Source: Mesorhizobium sophorae
Lineage (GTDB): Bacteria > Pseudomonadota > Alphaproteobacteria > Rhizobiales > Rhizobiaceae
DNA length: 64,000 nucleotides
Assembly (NCBI RefSeq): GCF_002270415.1
Contig: NZ_NNRI01000012.1
Span: forward strand, 310,001 to 374,000
Direction: 5' to 3'
Shown: positions 19,256 to 28,306 of the stretch, one piece after another
Numbering within the stretch: the stretch's first letter is position 1
How the letters are laid out: the number at the start of each line of letters is the position of its first letter
Program-made: the position numbers and the translations under genes
Notes under the pieces: model-generated
Told to the model about the DNA's origin: nothing
Seen by the model: the letters and a program-made list of their open reading frames with translations, nothing else
Databases searched by the model: none

Positions 19256-20173
19256 TTACCGGATAGAAGCCTTGCGCGCGTTCGTCAGCATCGACCAGGA
19301 ATAGATCGCCAATGCCGCCCAGATGAGAGCAAAGGCGACGGCCTGGGTGGTGCCGAAAGGCTCGTTGAAGATCAAGACCGCGATCAGGAACACCATGGTC
19401 GGCGCGATGTACTGCATGATGCCGATGGTCGAGAGGCGCAGCAGCTTGGCACCGAAGGCGAACAGCAGCAGCGGCACGGATGTGACCGGACCGCAGCCGA
19501 TCAGCAATGCCGTATCAGCACCGCTGCCGGACACGATGTGGTCCTGCCCGGTCGCGATCAGGTAGGCTATGTAACCGAGGGCCGGCACCGACAGCAAAAG
19601 CACTTCGAGCAGGAAGCCCTGGCTGGGGCCGATCGGCAGCGTCTTGCGGAAGAAGCCGTAGGCGGCGAAGGAAAACGCCAGCGCCAGCGACACCCAGGGC
19701 AGCTTGCCGCCCTCGATGGTCAGCACCGTGACGGCGACTGCCGCCAGCACCACCGCCGCGATCTGCAACCGGTCGAGACGCTCGCCCAGGAGCAGCGCAC
19801 CGACGACGACGTTGACCAGTGGGTTGATGTAATAGCCGAGCGCGGTCTCGACGGTGCGGTCGACGGCGATCGCCCAGACATAGATGCCCCAGTTGACCGA
19901 AATCAGCGCCGCCGTCAGCGCGGCCATGGCGATGGTGCGGGGTGACCGAAGTGCCGCCTTGAAATCCGCCGTGCGGCCGGCCCAGACCAGCACGGCCGCG
20001 GCGATGGGCACCGACCAGACGATACGGTGGGCAATGACTTCGGCGAGCGGCAGGTGGGCGACCGCCTTCATGTAGAAGGGCAGCAATCCCCACAGCAGAT
20101 AGGCGCCCAGCGCCAAAAGAAAGCCGCGGCGGGCCTTTGAATCGGTGTCCAGGGCAGTTGCTTCAGGGGCCAT
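19256..20173 (-). CDS. rarD: EamA-family permease RarD
   Basis: A 305-residue membrane protein with ten predicted helices in two EamA repeats. The N-terminal GAYLLWGLLPFYMKAV pattern and the later YYINPLVNVVVG region are typical of RarD, a chloramphenicol-sensitive-type permease with unknown physiological substrate. Its stop lies nine bases before the GST start codon. Confidence 0.9.
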   Translation of the reverse strand: MAPEATALDTDSKARRGFLLALGAYLLWGLLPFYMKAVAHLPLAEVIAHRIVWSVPIAAAVLVWAGRTADFKAALRSPRTIAMAALTAALISVNWGIYVWAIAVDRTVETALGYYINPLVNVVVGALLLGERLDRLQIAAVVLAAVAVTVLTIEGGKLPWVSLALAFSFAAYGFFRKTLPIGPSQGFLLEVLLLSVPALGYIAYLIATGQDHIVSGSGADTALLIGCGPVTSVPLLLFAFGAKLLRLSTIGIMQYIAPTMVFLIAVLIFNEPFGTTQAVAFALIWAALAIYSWSMLTNARKASIR

Positions 20174-20227
20174 GGGCCAACGCTATGGCCCAGCCGCCTT
20201 GCCAAGACCATCACAAAGTTCTGATGG

Positions 20228-20247
20228 ATCAACGGACTTTCGTTGAT
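20228..20247. terminator. Short hairpin downstream of cimA
   Basis: ATCAACG and CGTTGAT arms (7 bp) around a 6-base loop, between the cimA stop (20257) and the rarD start. On the minus strand it follows cimA by nine bases but has no T-run, so a terminator role is only tentative. Confidence 0.35.
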
Positions 20248-20256
20248 GGTTCAACC

Positions 20257-21879
20257 CTACTCCGCCGCCACCAGCCCGGCCATCTCGCGGTTCTTCATCA
20301 GCTTGTAGACGATGGAGTCCATCAGCGCCTGGAACGAAGCGTCGATGATGTTTTCGGAAACGCCGACCGTCCACCAGCGCGCGCCGGTACCATCATGCGA
20401 TTCGATCAGCACGCGGGTGATCGCCTCCGTGCCGCCATTGAGGATACGCACCTTGAAGTCGGCAAGCTCCATGTCGGCGATCTCGTTCTGGAATTTGCCG
20501 AGATCCTTGCGCAGGGCAATGTCGAGCGCGTTGACCGGGCCATGCCCCTCGGCCACCGACATCTTCTCCTCGCCGTCGACCAGCACCTTCACGATCGCCT
20601 CGGACACCGTCTTCAACTGGCCGTTGGCGTCGAAGCGGCGCTCGACCATGCAGCGGAACGAGGTGACGTTGAAGAACTCCGGCAGGCCGTGCAGCATCTT
20701 GCGCGCCAGAAGTTCGAAGCTGGCGTCAGCCCCTTCATAGGCATAGCCCTCGGCCTCGCGTTCCTTGACCACGGCAATCAGCGCATCGAGCCGGTGGTCG
20801 TCCTTAGGCACATCAATCCCGCGCCGCTTCAGCTCGGCGAGGAAATTGGCCTTGCCGCCCTGGTCCGAGACCATGACTCGGCGGCGGTTGCCGACCGCTT
20901 CCGGCGGCACGTGCTCATAGGTCGCGGGCTCCTTGGCCAGTGCGGAGGCATGGATGCCGGCCTTGGTGGCGAAGGCCGAGGCGCCGACATAGGGCGCCTG
21001 CGCTTCCGGAGCGCGGTTCAGGAGCTCGTCGAAAGCGCGGGAAAGCCTGGAGACGCCGGTCAGGGCTTCCGCCGAAATACCTGTTTCGAAGCGGGAGGAG
21101 AAGGCTGGCTTCAGCGCCAAGGTCGGCACGATCGAGATCAGGTTGGCGTTGCCGCAGCGCTCGCCGATGCCGTTGAGCGTTCCCTGGATCTGGCGCACGC
21201 CGGCCTCGACCGCGGCCAGCGAATTGGCGACCGCCTGGCCGGTGTCGTCATGGGCATGGATGCCGAGATTGCCGCCGGGGATGCCTGAGCCGATGACCTG
21301 CTCGACAATGGCGCGAACTTCCGACGGCTGCGTGCCGCCATTGGTGTCGCACAGCACCACCCACCGCGCGCCGGCATCAAAGGCCGTCTTGGCACAGGCC
21401 AGGGCGTAGTCGGGATTGGCCTTGAAGCCATCAAAGAAATGCTCGCAATCGACCATCGCCTCCTTGCCGGCGGCGATCGCCGCCTCGACGGATGCCTTGA
21501 TGGCGTCGAGGTTCTCCTCGTTGGTGCAGCCGAGCGCGACGCGGACGTGGTAGTCCCAGCTCTTGGCGACGAAGCAGATGGCGTCCGACTTCGATTGCAC
21601 AAGGGCTGCAAGGCCAGGATCGTTAGACGCCGACACCCCTGCCCGCTTGGTCATGCCGAAGGCGACAAATTTGGCGCGCGCCGTGCGCTTCTCCTGGAAG
21701 AAGGCGGTGTCTGTCGGATTGGCGCCGGGATAGCCGCCCTCGACATAGTCGAGGCCGAAAGCGTCGAGCAATTTTGCGATGGCGATCTTGTCCTCGACGG
21801 AGAAGTCGATGCCTGGTGTCTGCTGGCCATCGCGCAAGGTGGTGTCGAAGAGGTAGAGGCGCTCGCGGGTCATGGTCAT
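20257..21879 (-). CDS. cimA: Citramalate synthase
   Basis: A 540-residue enzyme of the homocitrate/isopropylmalate synthase family. The N-terminal TIM barrel begins LFDTTLRDGQQTPG, with the metal-binding DTTxRDGxQ motif; HAHDDTGQA carries the metal histidines; the C-terminal regulatory LeuA dimer domain follows (about 400-535). It condenses pyruvate with acetyl-CoA to citramalate in the threonine-independent isoleucine route. The ATG at 21879 overlaps the stop codon of pip (ATGA). Confidence 0.92.
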   Translation of the reverse strand: MTMTRERLYLFDTTLRDGQQTPGIDFSVEDKIAIAKLLDAFGLDYVEGGYPGANPTDTAFFQEKRTARAKFVAFGMTKRAGVSASNDPGLAALVQSKSDAICFVAKSWDYHVRVALGCTNEENLDAIKASVEAAIAAGKEAMVDCEHFFDGFKANPDYALACAKTAFDAGARWVVLCDTNGGTQPSEVRAIVEQVIGSGIPGGNLGIHAHDDTGQAVANSLAAVEAGVRQIQGTLNGIGERCGNANLISIVPTLALKPAFSSRFETGISAEALTGVSRLSRAFDELLNRAPEAQAPYVGASAFATKAGIHASALAKEPATYEHVPPEAVGNRRRVMVSDQGGKANFLAELKRRGIDVPKDDHRLDALIAVVKEREAEGYAYEGADASFELLARKMLHGLPEFFNVTSFRCMVERRFDANGQLKTVSEAIVKVLVDGEEKMSVAEGHGPVNALDIALRKDLGKFQNEIADMELADFKVRILNGGTEAITRVLIESHDGTGARWWTVGVSENIIDASFQALMDSIVYKLMKNREMAGLVAAE

Positions 21880-22832
21880 TTGCCCGCAAACTTGTCCGTC
21901 GCCCTGATCAACTGACCCAGGATGCCCGACTCCGAATAGGCATGACCGGCGCCCTCGATCAGGTGAAAATCCGCCTTCGGCCAGGCCTTGTGCAGCGCCC
22001 AGGCATAGCGCGCCGGGCACGGCATGTCGTAGCGGCCATGCACGATGGTGCCGGGTATATCCCTCAATTTCCAGGCATCGCGCAGCAACTGCCCCTCTTC
22101 CAGCCAGCCGGCATGGACGAAATAGTGGTTTTCGATACGGGCAAAGGCGACGGCATAGTCGTCCTGTCCGAAAGGCCCGCTGGTTTCGGGGTCGGGCAAA
22201 AGCGTGATCGTCTCGCCTTCCCACAGGCTCCAGGCCCGAGCCGCCTCGATCTGCGCCTTGCGGTCGCTGCCCACCAGCCGCTTGCGGTAAGCCGCCATCA
22301 TGTCGCCGCGCTCGGCCTCCGGGATCGGCGCCAGGAACCGCTCCCATTTGTCCGGGAACATTTCCGAGACACCGAACTGGTAATACCATTCGAGCTCCGC
22401 ACGCGTCAGCGTGTAGATGCCACGCACAACCAGTTCGCTGACGCGATCAGGGTGGGTCTCGGCATAGGCAAGCGCCAGGGTCGAGCCCCAGGAACCGCCG
22501 AACACCAGCCATTTGTCGAAGCCGGCCATCTCGCGCAGGCGTTCGATATCGGCGACCAGATGCCAGGTCGTGTTGGCTTCCAGGGAGGCGTTGGGCGTCG
22601 ATTTTCCACAGCCGCGCTGGTCGAACAGGATGACGTCGTAAAGTTTTGGGTCGAACAGCCGCCGGTGTTTTGGCGAGATGGTGCCGCCTGGCCCGCCATG
22701 CAGGAACACCGCCGGCTTGGCGCCCCTGGTGCCGGAGCGTTCCCAATAGACCTGATGGCCGTCGCCGACATCGAGCATGCCGGACTCGAACGCCTCGATC
22801 TCGGGATAGAGGGTGCGCAGTCGGCTGCTCAT
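21876..22832 (-). CDS. pip: Proline iminopeptidase
   Basis: A 318-residue alpha/beta hydrolase of peptidase family S33. The oxyanion motif HGGPGG, DQRGCGKS and the nucleophile elbow GGSWGS are all present, with a histidine near the C terminus (EGAGHAYSE). It removes N-terminal proline from peptides. Start and stop codons overlap both neighbours by four bases, so translation is probably coupled with the GFA gene and cimA. Confidence 0.93.
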   Translation of the reverse strand: MSSRLRTLYPEIEAFESGMLDVGDGHQVYWERSGTRGAKPAVFLHGGPGGTISPKHRRLFDPKLYDVILFDQRGCGKSTPNASLEANTTWHLVADIERLREMAGFDKWLVFGGSWGSTLALAYAETHPDRVSELVVRGIYTLTRAELEWYYQFGVSEMFPDKWERFLAPIPEAERGDMMAAYRKRLVGSDRKAQIEAARAWSLWEGETITLLPDPETSGPFGQDDYAVAFARIENHYFVHAGWLEEGQLLRDAWKLRDIPGTIVHGRYDMPCPARYAWALHKAWPKADFHLIEGAGHAYSESGILGQLIRATDKFAGK

Positions 22833-23305
22833 AGCTGCAAACCTTTGGTCGGCCAGTCCGCCGTTTCGTGGTCGGGATGCTGGAAGGAGATGATCTGCTC
22901 CTGCCGGGCGTAGTAGTCGGGGTCCTGGTGGATGGGCTGGTCGAAGATCGTCTCCACCCAGGGCAGCCGCGCGGCGTAGTTGACCTGGATTTGCGGGGCG
23001 AGATCGGAGCGGTCGTCGAAGGCGCCGATGGCGATCTCCAGTCCACCGGGCTGCCGATAGGTCAGCGGCGTGCCGCAGCGGGCGCAGAAGCCACGATCGA
23101 TGTTGACCGACGACTGGAAATAGCTTGGTTCCTCATGGGTCCATTCGACGCCATCCTGGGGCACCGTCACCAGCGCCCCGAAGAACGAGCCGAACTGCTT
23201 CTGGCACATGCGGCAATGGCAAATCGACGGCCGGCCGAGCGCCCCCTTGATGCGGAAGCGCACCGCGCCGCACTGGCAGCCGCCGGTTCGTATTGTCTCG
23301 GTCAT
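22829..23305 (-). CDS. GFA/CENP-V family zinc protein, copy 1
   Basis: A 158-residue protein of the glutathione-dependent formaldehyde-activating enzyme (GFA) fold. Zinc cysteines are in GGCQCGAV, ICHCRMCQK and FCARCGTPL. Members bind glutathione or related S-adducts; the true substrate varies. It is a paralogue of the next gene upstream, with which it overlaps (ATGA). The C terminus (FQHPDHETADW) matches the paralogue's end too. Confidence 0.9.
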   Translation of the reverse strand: MTETIRTGGCQCGAVRFRIKGALGRPSICHCRMCQKQFGSFFGALVTVPQDGVEWTHEEPSYFQSSVNIDRGFCARCGTPLTYRQPGGLEIAIGAFDDRSDLAPQIQVNYAARLPWVETIFDQPIHQDPDYYARQEQIISFQHPDHETADWPTKGLQL

Positions 23306-23793
23306 GATCTTTCCTTCGGCGGCCATTGTTCGGTGTCGTGGTCCGGGTGCTGGTAGGAGACGAGATCGGCCAGATAGGGGGCCGACGACATGTCCGCCAT
23401 CGTCTCCTCGCCCGGCAATTGCGGGATCGTGTCGACATAGGGCAGCTTTGCCTCGGTGCCCCACTGGATCAGCGGCACGATCTCCGCCGGATTGTCGAAC
23501 GCGCCGATGGCGAGGCCAACGCCGTCCGGCGCGGTGAAGGTCAGCGGCGTGCCGCAATTGGCGCAAAAGCCACGATCGACATGGCTGGACGAGCGGAAAT
23601 ATTTGGGCTCACCGCGCGTCCAGTCGAGCGTTGCGCCGCGCACCGAAACCAGCGGCGCGTAGAACGAGCCGAACGCCTTCTGGCACATGCGGCAATGGCA
23701 GATCGAAGCGTCGCCAAGCGCGCCCTCGACGCGAAAGCGCACCGCGCCGCACTGGCAGCCGCCGGTATAGATCGGTCGGTTGTCGAGGCTCAT
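23302..23793 (-). CDS. GFA/CENP-V family zinc protein, copy 2
   Basis: A 163-residue paralogue of the adjacent GFA protein. Both share GGCQCGAVRFR, ICHCRMCQK, GFCA(R/N)CGTPLT and the C-terminal YQHPDHDTEQW/FQHPDHETADW. They look like a tandem duplication that has diverged, with the middle section (after the last cysteine) least alike. The gene starts six bases after the VOC stop codon and overlaps the first GFA gene by four bases. Confidence 0.9.
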   Translation of the reverse strand: MSLDNRPIYTGGCQCGAVRFRVEGALGDASICHCRMCQKAFGSFYAPLVSVRGATLDWTRGEPKYFRSSSHVDRGFCANCGTPLTFTAPDGVGLAIGAFDNPAEIVPLIQWGTEAKLPYVDTIPQLPGEETMADMSSAPYLADLVSYQHPDHDTEQWPPKERS

Positions 23794-23799
23794 CGCGGT

Positions 23800-24186
23800 T
23801 CACTCCGGGGCATGGCAGACGGCTTCGACATTGTTGCCGTCGGGATCGAAGACGAAGGCGCCGTAATAATTCGGGTGATAGTGCGGACGCAGGCCCGGCC
23901 CGCCATTGTCCTTGCCGCCGGCGGCAAGTGCCGCGGCATGGAAGGCATCGACCTCGGCGCGGCTGCGCGCGGTGAAGGCGACGTGCTGGTGGTCTTTCGG
24001 CTTGTCCTTGCCGGAACTCAGCCAGAACACCGGCCGGTCGCGGCCATAGCCGCCGACCTTGGCGCCGCCGGTGTATTCCGGCGGCACCATATACAGCAGC
24101 GCAGCGCCCAACGGCGCCATCGCCTTGTCGTAGAAAGCCTTCGAAGCATCGAAATCGGCAACGGTGATACCGAGATGGTCGATCAT
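23800..24186 (-). CDS. VOC (glyoxalase/bleomycin resistance) family protein
   Basis: A 128-residue single-module VOC protein: MIDHLGITVADFDASKAFY at the start supplies the first metal histidine, HVAFTARSR another, and the end FVFDPDGNNVEAVCH the metal glutamate. Such proteins act on glutathione adducts or small toxic compounds; neighbouring glutathione-linked GFA proteins fit a detoxification role. Overlaps the DUF559 stop codon by four bases. Confidence 0.87.
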   Translation of the reverse strand: MIDHLGITVADFDASKAFYDKAMAPLGAALLYMVPPEYTGGAKVGGYGRDRPVFWLSSGKDKPKDHQHVAFTARSRAEVDAFHAAALAAGGKDNGGPGLRPHYHPNYYGAFVFDPDGNNVEAVCHAPE

Positions 24187-24590
24187 GGTACGGACTCCCT
24201 TGCTGGTTCGCTCGCCAGAATTTCAGCGCCGGCCAGGCCGGCTTCGATCACGATGTGCTGGCAGACATTGTCGATATCGCGAATGACGTCGTCGTTCCAG
24301 AAGCGCAGGATGGTCCAGCCGCTGCCCTTCAAAAAGGTGCTGCGTTCTGCATCGCGCTCGACATGCTCAGCATCCGCATGCTGGCTGCCATCAACCTCAA
24401 CAATCAGCTTTTTGTCCGAGCAGGCAAAATCAACGATGTAGGGTCCGATCGGCACCTGCCGTCGAAAGCTCAATCCCATCAGCCTGTGCGCGCGAAGCTC
24501 GTTCCAGAGCTTCAGCTCGGCATCGGTCATCACACGACGCATGGATTTTGCGTTCTTGCGCTGGCGTGGCGGGACGAGGTCGTGACCCAT
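24183..24590 (-). CDS. DUF559 (Vsr-like) endonuclease-fold protein
   Basis: A 135-residue protein with the DUF559 PD-(D/E)xK-type nuclease pattern: TDAELKLWNELRAHRL, FRRQVPIGPYIVDFAC, LIVEVDGSQHAD, and LRFWNDDVI. The acidic D, ExD and Q/K positions of the fold are present. DNA target unknown; related proteins are widespread in alphaproteobacteria and lack an assigned role. It leads the packed gene chain to cimA. Confidence 0.85.
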   Translation of the reverse strand: MGHDLVPPRQRKNAKSMRRVMTDAELKLWNELRAHRLMGLSFRRQVPIGPYIVDFACSDKKLIVEVDGSQHADAEHVERDAERSTFLKGSGWTILRFWNDDVIRDIDNVCQHIVIEAGLAGAEILASEPARESVP

Positions 24591-24636
24591 CAGGCGCCCT
24601 CGTTTTGAAGGTTGGCGAAATCATGGATGATGGCCA

Positions 24637-24813
24637 ATCTCCCCCCTTGCGGGGGAGATGTCCGGCAGGACAGAGGGGGGTGCTGTCCCTCCAGCCCATC
24701 AGCCAATTGTGGCGATGCCGTGAGCTGTTTGTCGATGGGAATGGATTGAGAGGTTGGCGATCCTTCCCACCCCCCTCTGTCCTGCCGGACATCTCCCCCG
24801 CAAGGGGGGAGAT
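24637..24813. repeat. 46-bp perfect inverted repeat (intergenic palindromic element)
   Basis: Left arm 24637-24682 and right arm 24768-24813 are exact reverse complements, with 85 bases between. Each arm itself contains a small hairpin (ATCTCCCCC...GGGGGAGAT) and TGTCCGGCAGGACA. A further 10-bp pair (GTTGGCGAAA at 24611 and its complement at 24830) frames the arms. It lies between cysS and the DUF559 gene and looks like two opposed copies of a dispersed rhizobial repeat. Confidence 0.85.
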
Positions 24814-24858
24814 CGGCTGCCACAGGCGCTTTCGCCAACTTGGTATCCAGCGCCACCC

Positions 24859-26292
24859 TCACCGCTTCACCTCCCACGTTGTCACGCGCTCTCCGGTGAC
24901 GGGGTCCTTGCCGTCCTTCAATTGTACGCCTTGTGCCAGCAATTCGTCGCGGATGCGGTCGGCGTCGGCCCAGTTCTTCGACGCGATGAGCGCGAGGCGA
25001 TTGGCGATCGCCTCGGCAACACCACCTTCATCAATGTCGGCCGAGGCGACATCGAAGCCGAGGAACAGCAGCGACGCCTTCAGCGAAGCCGCCGCTTCGT
25101 TGCCGTCCACGGCCTCGCCGGCCAACTGCGTCAGGACCTGGAAGGCGGCGTAGGTGGCGAGATCGTCCGTCAACGCATCGATGACCTCCACCGGCAATTG
25201 CCCCGCGGCCGGCGCAAGATCCGCCGCCCGTTTCCATTTGCGCAGCATGTTCTCTGCCTCCTCCAGCTTGCGCACGGAAAAGTCGATCGGTTCGCGATAA
25301 TGCGTCATCAGCATTGCCAGCCGCAGCACCTCGCCCGGCCATTTGCGGCCGCCAAAAGTCTCCGTCTCCAGCAACTCGTTGATCGAATAGAAATTGCCGA
25401 GGCTCTTCGACATCTTCTGGCCTTCGACCTGCAGGAAGCCGTTGTGCATCCAGATATTGGCCATGACGTCGGTGCCATGGGCGCAACGCGACTGGGCGAT
25501 CTCGTTCTCATGGTGCGGGAAGATCAGGTCAAGGCCGCCGCCATGGATGTCGAAGACCTCGCCGAGATAGGCGGCCGACATCGCCGAGCATTCGATGTGC
25601 CAGCCCGGCCGGCCCCTGCCCCACGGGCTGTTCCAGCCCGGCTCCTCCGGTGACGACAACTTCCACAGCACGAAATCTTGCGGGTTTTTCTTGTGCGCGT
25701 CGACAGCGATCCGAGCGCCGGCCTGCTGCTCGTCGAGATTGCGCTTCGACAATTGTCCATAGTCCGGCATCGAGGCGGTGTCGAACAGCACTTCACCCGC
25801 CGCGACATAGGCATGGCCGCGTCCGATCAGGCTTTGAATCAAGGTGATCATGTCGGCCTTGCCGTCAGCGCGGGGCTCGACGAATTCGGTGGCGCGCGGC
25901 TCGACCGTCGGCTCCAGGCAGCCGAGAACGGCCACATCCTTGTGGAACTGGTCTGCCGTCTTTTCGGTGACCCGCCGGATCGCCTCGTTGAGCGAGAGCG
26001 CGCCGGAAGCGATCTCGCTGCCGAAGTCCCGCAGGGCGCGCGCGTTGATCTTGTCGTCGACGTCGGTGATGTTGCGCACATAGGTGACGTGCGCCTCGCC
26101 ATAGAGATGGCGCAGCAAGCGGAACAGCACGTCGAAGACGATCACCGGCCTGGCGTTGCCGATATGGGCAAAGTCGTAGACCGTCGGGCCGCAGACATAC
26201 ATGCGCACATTGCGCGGATCGATCGGGACGAAATCCTCTTTCGTTCGCGTCAGCGTGTTGTAGAGGCGCAGGCCATGCGATGCGTCAGACAT
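24859..26292 (-). CDS. cysS: Cysteinyl-tRNA synthetase
   Basis: A 477-residue class I synthetase. MYVCGPTVYD leads to the HIGN signature at 43-46, and KMSKS occurs near residue 292. The zinc-binding cysteine (C34), WHIECSAM and HHENEIAQ motifs are all present. It charges tRNA-Cys and is an essential single-copy gene. Full length for the family; the inverted repeat lies directly downstream. Confidence 0.96.
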   Translation of the reverse strand: MSDASHGLRLYNTLTRTKEDFVPIDPRNVRMYVCGPTVYDFAHIGNARPVIVFDVLFRLLRHLYGEAHVTYVRNITDVDDKINARALRDFGSEIASGALSLNEAIRRVTEKTADQFHKDVAVLGCLEPTVEPRATEFVEPRADGKADMITLIQSLIGRGHAYVAAGEVLFDTASMPDYGQLSKRNLDEQQAGARIAVDAHKKNPQDFVLWKLSSPEEPGWNSPWGRGRPGWHIECSAMSAAYLGEVFDIHGGGLDLIFPHHENEIAQSRCAHGTDVMANIWMHNGFLQVEGQKMSKSLGNFYSINELLETETFGGRKWPGEVLRLAMLMTHYREPIDFSVRKLEEAENMLRKWKRAADLAPAAGQLPVEVIDALTDDLATYAAFQVLTQLAGEAVDGNEAAASLKASLLFLGFDVASADIDEGGVAEAIANRLALIASKNWADADRIRDELLAQGVQLKDGKDPVTGERVTTWEVKR

Positions 26293-26683
26293 TCGTGCCT
26301 TCCCGGTTCGTTATGTTTTGACTGAAGCCGGGCGCCCGCCGAGGCGCAAAACAGACTCCAGCCTGCTGGCCGGGGCGTTTGTCCAATCTGGGGAAGATGA
26401 GGCGAAAACGTCCGGACCAGCGCGAGGCTAGCCAATAATGCAAATGCCACAAATGGCGAAAGACGTTTTCATGGGCGGCTTTATCGCCTTGGCAGGTGTT
26501 GCCGTCAAGTCGCTACTTTCGGCAAAAACGTCGTTGGATCACAGGTAAAGGCGCGCCGAAACATTTTATTAAACATGTCGGCACAGTGATGAAACATTCG
26601 TCGACTAGTTCAGCAGGCGTCACGATTTGGTCAGAATCGGCCATCAAACGGCAGACACGAAAATGTTACCTGGGAAGAGAGAC
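26293..26683. other. Intergenic region upstream of cysS
   Basis: About 390 bases between the cysS start and the small plus-strand gene. The segment 26420-26640 is clearly more AT-rich than its surroundings and contains GAAACATT twice (near 26560 and 26590). Probably promoters for both divergent genes; no operator or RNA gene was recognised. Confidence 0.5.
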
Positions 26684-26839
26684 ATGCCCCGAACCAAGCA
26701 GGAATCCAACCGCGCCAAGCAACCGGCGCTTGCCAGCCACTACCGCGCCATCGGCCCGGCAGCGATCGTCGCCGCCCTTCTCCATACCGCGAAGAAGAAA
26801 AAGCCGGCGCAGAAGATCGTATCGCCTCGCGCTGCCTGA
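26684..26839 (+). CDS. Small basic hypothetical protein
   Basis: A 51-residue protein, MPRTKQESNRAKQ... ending AQKIVSPRAA. GGGAAGAGAG precedes the ATG at a good distance. It is rich in lysine and alanine (KKKK tract), suggesting a nucleic-acid or membrane contact. I do not recognise a family. An upstream TTG/GTG-type extension to 26627 exists but lacks a ribosome site. Confidence 0.5.
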   Translation: MPRTKQESNRAKQPALASHYRAIGPAAIVAALLHTAKKKKPAQKIVSPRAA

Positions 26840-26930
26840 ACTGGTGCGCGACCGGCCCGGAGGGGCCGGCGACATAGCGCTGACATGTGCCTCCAAAGCC
26901 GACTTGCGCCTCTAAAACAGTGTCATCTGA

Positions 26931-27674
26931 CTATCGTCCGCGCCGGGCTTCTGGCGCCTGAACCTTCTCGGGCTCCGGCCCGATCTCGCCCCTCTCCTGA
27001 ATCTCCGGTCCGGTGTTGACGACCTTGTTGACGAGGTCGGACACGGGAATTGCTTCGAAAAAATCAGGCTGCGCCGGCCGCAACAGGTCGGCGACATCGC
27101 GCTGCTCGAGCGTGCGGCAATCCAGCCAACGGGCAAAGTCGCTGGGATCGATCACCACCGGCATACGGTCGTGGATGTGGGCGATGTCGGCATTGGCATT
27201 GACGGTCAGGATGGCGCCGGTGTCCATTTCCGAACCGCCCGGCTCGGCATAGGTCTCGATCAATCCGGCAAAGGCGACCACTCCGCCATGCCGGGGCCGT
27301 ATCCAATAAGGTTGCCCCTTCTTGCCCCTGGTTTGCCGCCACTCGTAAAAGCCGGATGCCGGCACCAGCGCACGACGATGGCGCATGGCGGCCTTGAACG
27401 AGGCCTTTTCGGCGGCCCCTTCCGAGCGTGCATTGAACAGCAGCGGAAACTCCCTGGTGTCCTTCACCCAGATCGGGATCAGCCCCCAGCGCACCAGCAT
27501 CGGCTGGCGGTCCGGCAGATTGGAGCCCGGCGCCCGCGGAGCACCGGCGATCGCCACCAGGATCGGCTGCGTCGGCGCGATGTTGTAGCGCGCCGGGAAA
27601 TCCTCAAGCCCCGCCACGCCCAGAAAGGCGGCGGTCCGATCCGGTGTCGCGGTCAAGGCAAAACGTCCGCACAT
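26931..27674 (-). CDS. SOS response-associated peptidase (SRAP/HMCES-YedK family)
   Basis: A 247-residue SRAP protein. The catalytic cysteine is residue 2 (MCGRFALT) once methionine is removed; ARYNIAPTQ, ASGFYEW (glutamate) and the HDRMPV histidine complete the active set. It forms a covalent crosslink to abasic sites in single-stranded DNA and so shields them. The frame is open far upstream, but the MCGRF start at 27674 is invariant in the family. The C-terminal 30 residues are an extra polar tail. Divergent from the NUDIX gene. Confidence 0.93.
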   Translation of the reverse strand: MCGRFALTATPDRTAAFLGVAGLEDFPARYNIAPTQPILVAIAGAPRAPGSNLPDRQPMLVRWGLIPIWVKDTREFPLLFNARSEGAAEKASFKAAMRHRRALVPASGFYEWRQTRGKKGQPYWIRPRHGGVVAFAGLIETYAEPGGSEMDTGAILTVNANADIAHIHDRMPVVIDPSDFARWLDCRTLEQRDVADLLRPAQPDFFEAIPVSDLVNKVVNTGPEIQERGEIGPEPEKVQAPEARRGR

Positions 27675-27785
27675 GGTCGACTGGTACCCTTCGGCTGGTT
27701 CAGCTTGAAAGTGGCGATGGAACCGGCGTTGCGCAATCGCCAAAGCTTCCCCATGCTGGGCGGTCCACAACAGACCTGCCTTCAG

Positions 27786-28241
27786 ATGAGCCTGATCGGG
27801 AATCCATGGAACGAAGCGCGCAAGACACTTCCGGCCGTCTCGGTGGCCGTCGTGCGCGGCGACACCGTGCTCCTGGTCAAGCGGGCGCGGCAGCCATCGC
27901 AAGGGCTCTATGCCTTTCCGGGCGGCAAGGTCGAGGCCGGCGAGACGCTGGAGGCCGCGGCAAAGCGCGAACTGTTGGAAGAAACCGGCTTGCACGCCAC
28001 CGAATACCGGCCGCTTCGGGAAATCCACATCGACGGCAGGGATGACGCCCACCCGGTCGATTACCTTCTGACGGTGTTCGGAGCCGCCTATGCCGGCGGC
28101 GAGGCCGTGGCCAGCGACGACGCCGTGACAGCCGCCTTCTATACGCTCAGCGAGATGGCAGGGCTGCCACTTGCCGGCTCGGTCCTTGCCGTCGCCCAAG
28201 ACCTGTTGGGCCTAGGCGCAGACGTCGGGCTGCACCCCTGA
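27786..28241 (+). CDS. NUDIX hydrolase
   Basis: A 151-residue protein with a complete Nudix box (GGKVEAGETLEAAAKRELLEE, broken here as G-K-V-E-A-G-E then REL-LEETGL). Such enzymes hydrolyse nucleoside diphosphate derivatives; the sequence resembles ADP-ribose/8-oxo-dGTP-type members but the specificity is unknown. The ATG at 27786 lacks a strong ribosome site; ATG 27753 in the same frame is the alternative. Confidence 0.85.
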   Translation: MSLIGNPWNEARKTLPAVSVAVVRGDTVLLVKRARQPSQGLYAFPGGKVEAGETLEAAAKRELLEETGLHATEYRPLREIHIDGRDDAHPVDYLLTVFGAAYAGGEAVASDDAVTAAFYTLSEMAGLPLAGSVLAVAQDLLGLGADVGLHP

Positions 28242-28306
28242 AAATCGCCTTGCGGGCGACAAATTGTTTCGCCACAAAGACTTATGCTATTTGGCCAAGA
28301 GAGCTT

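Noticed and set aside
24637..24813. Possible CRISPR or insertion-sequence end
   Set aside because: There are only two inverted arms, no spacer series, no transposase gene and no direct target duplication that I could see.
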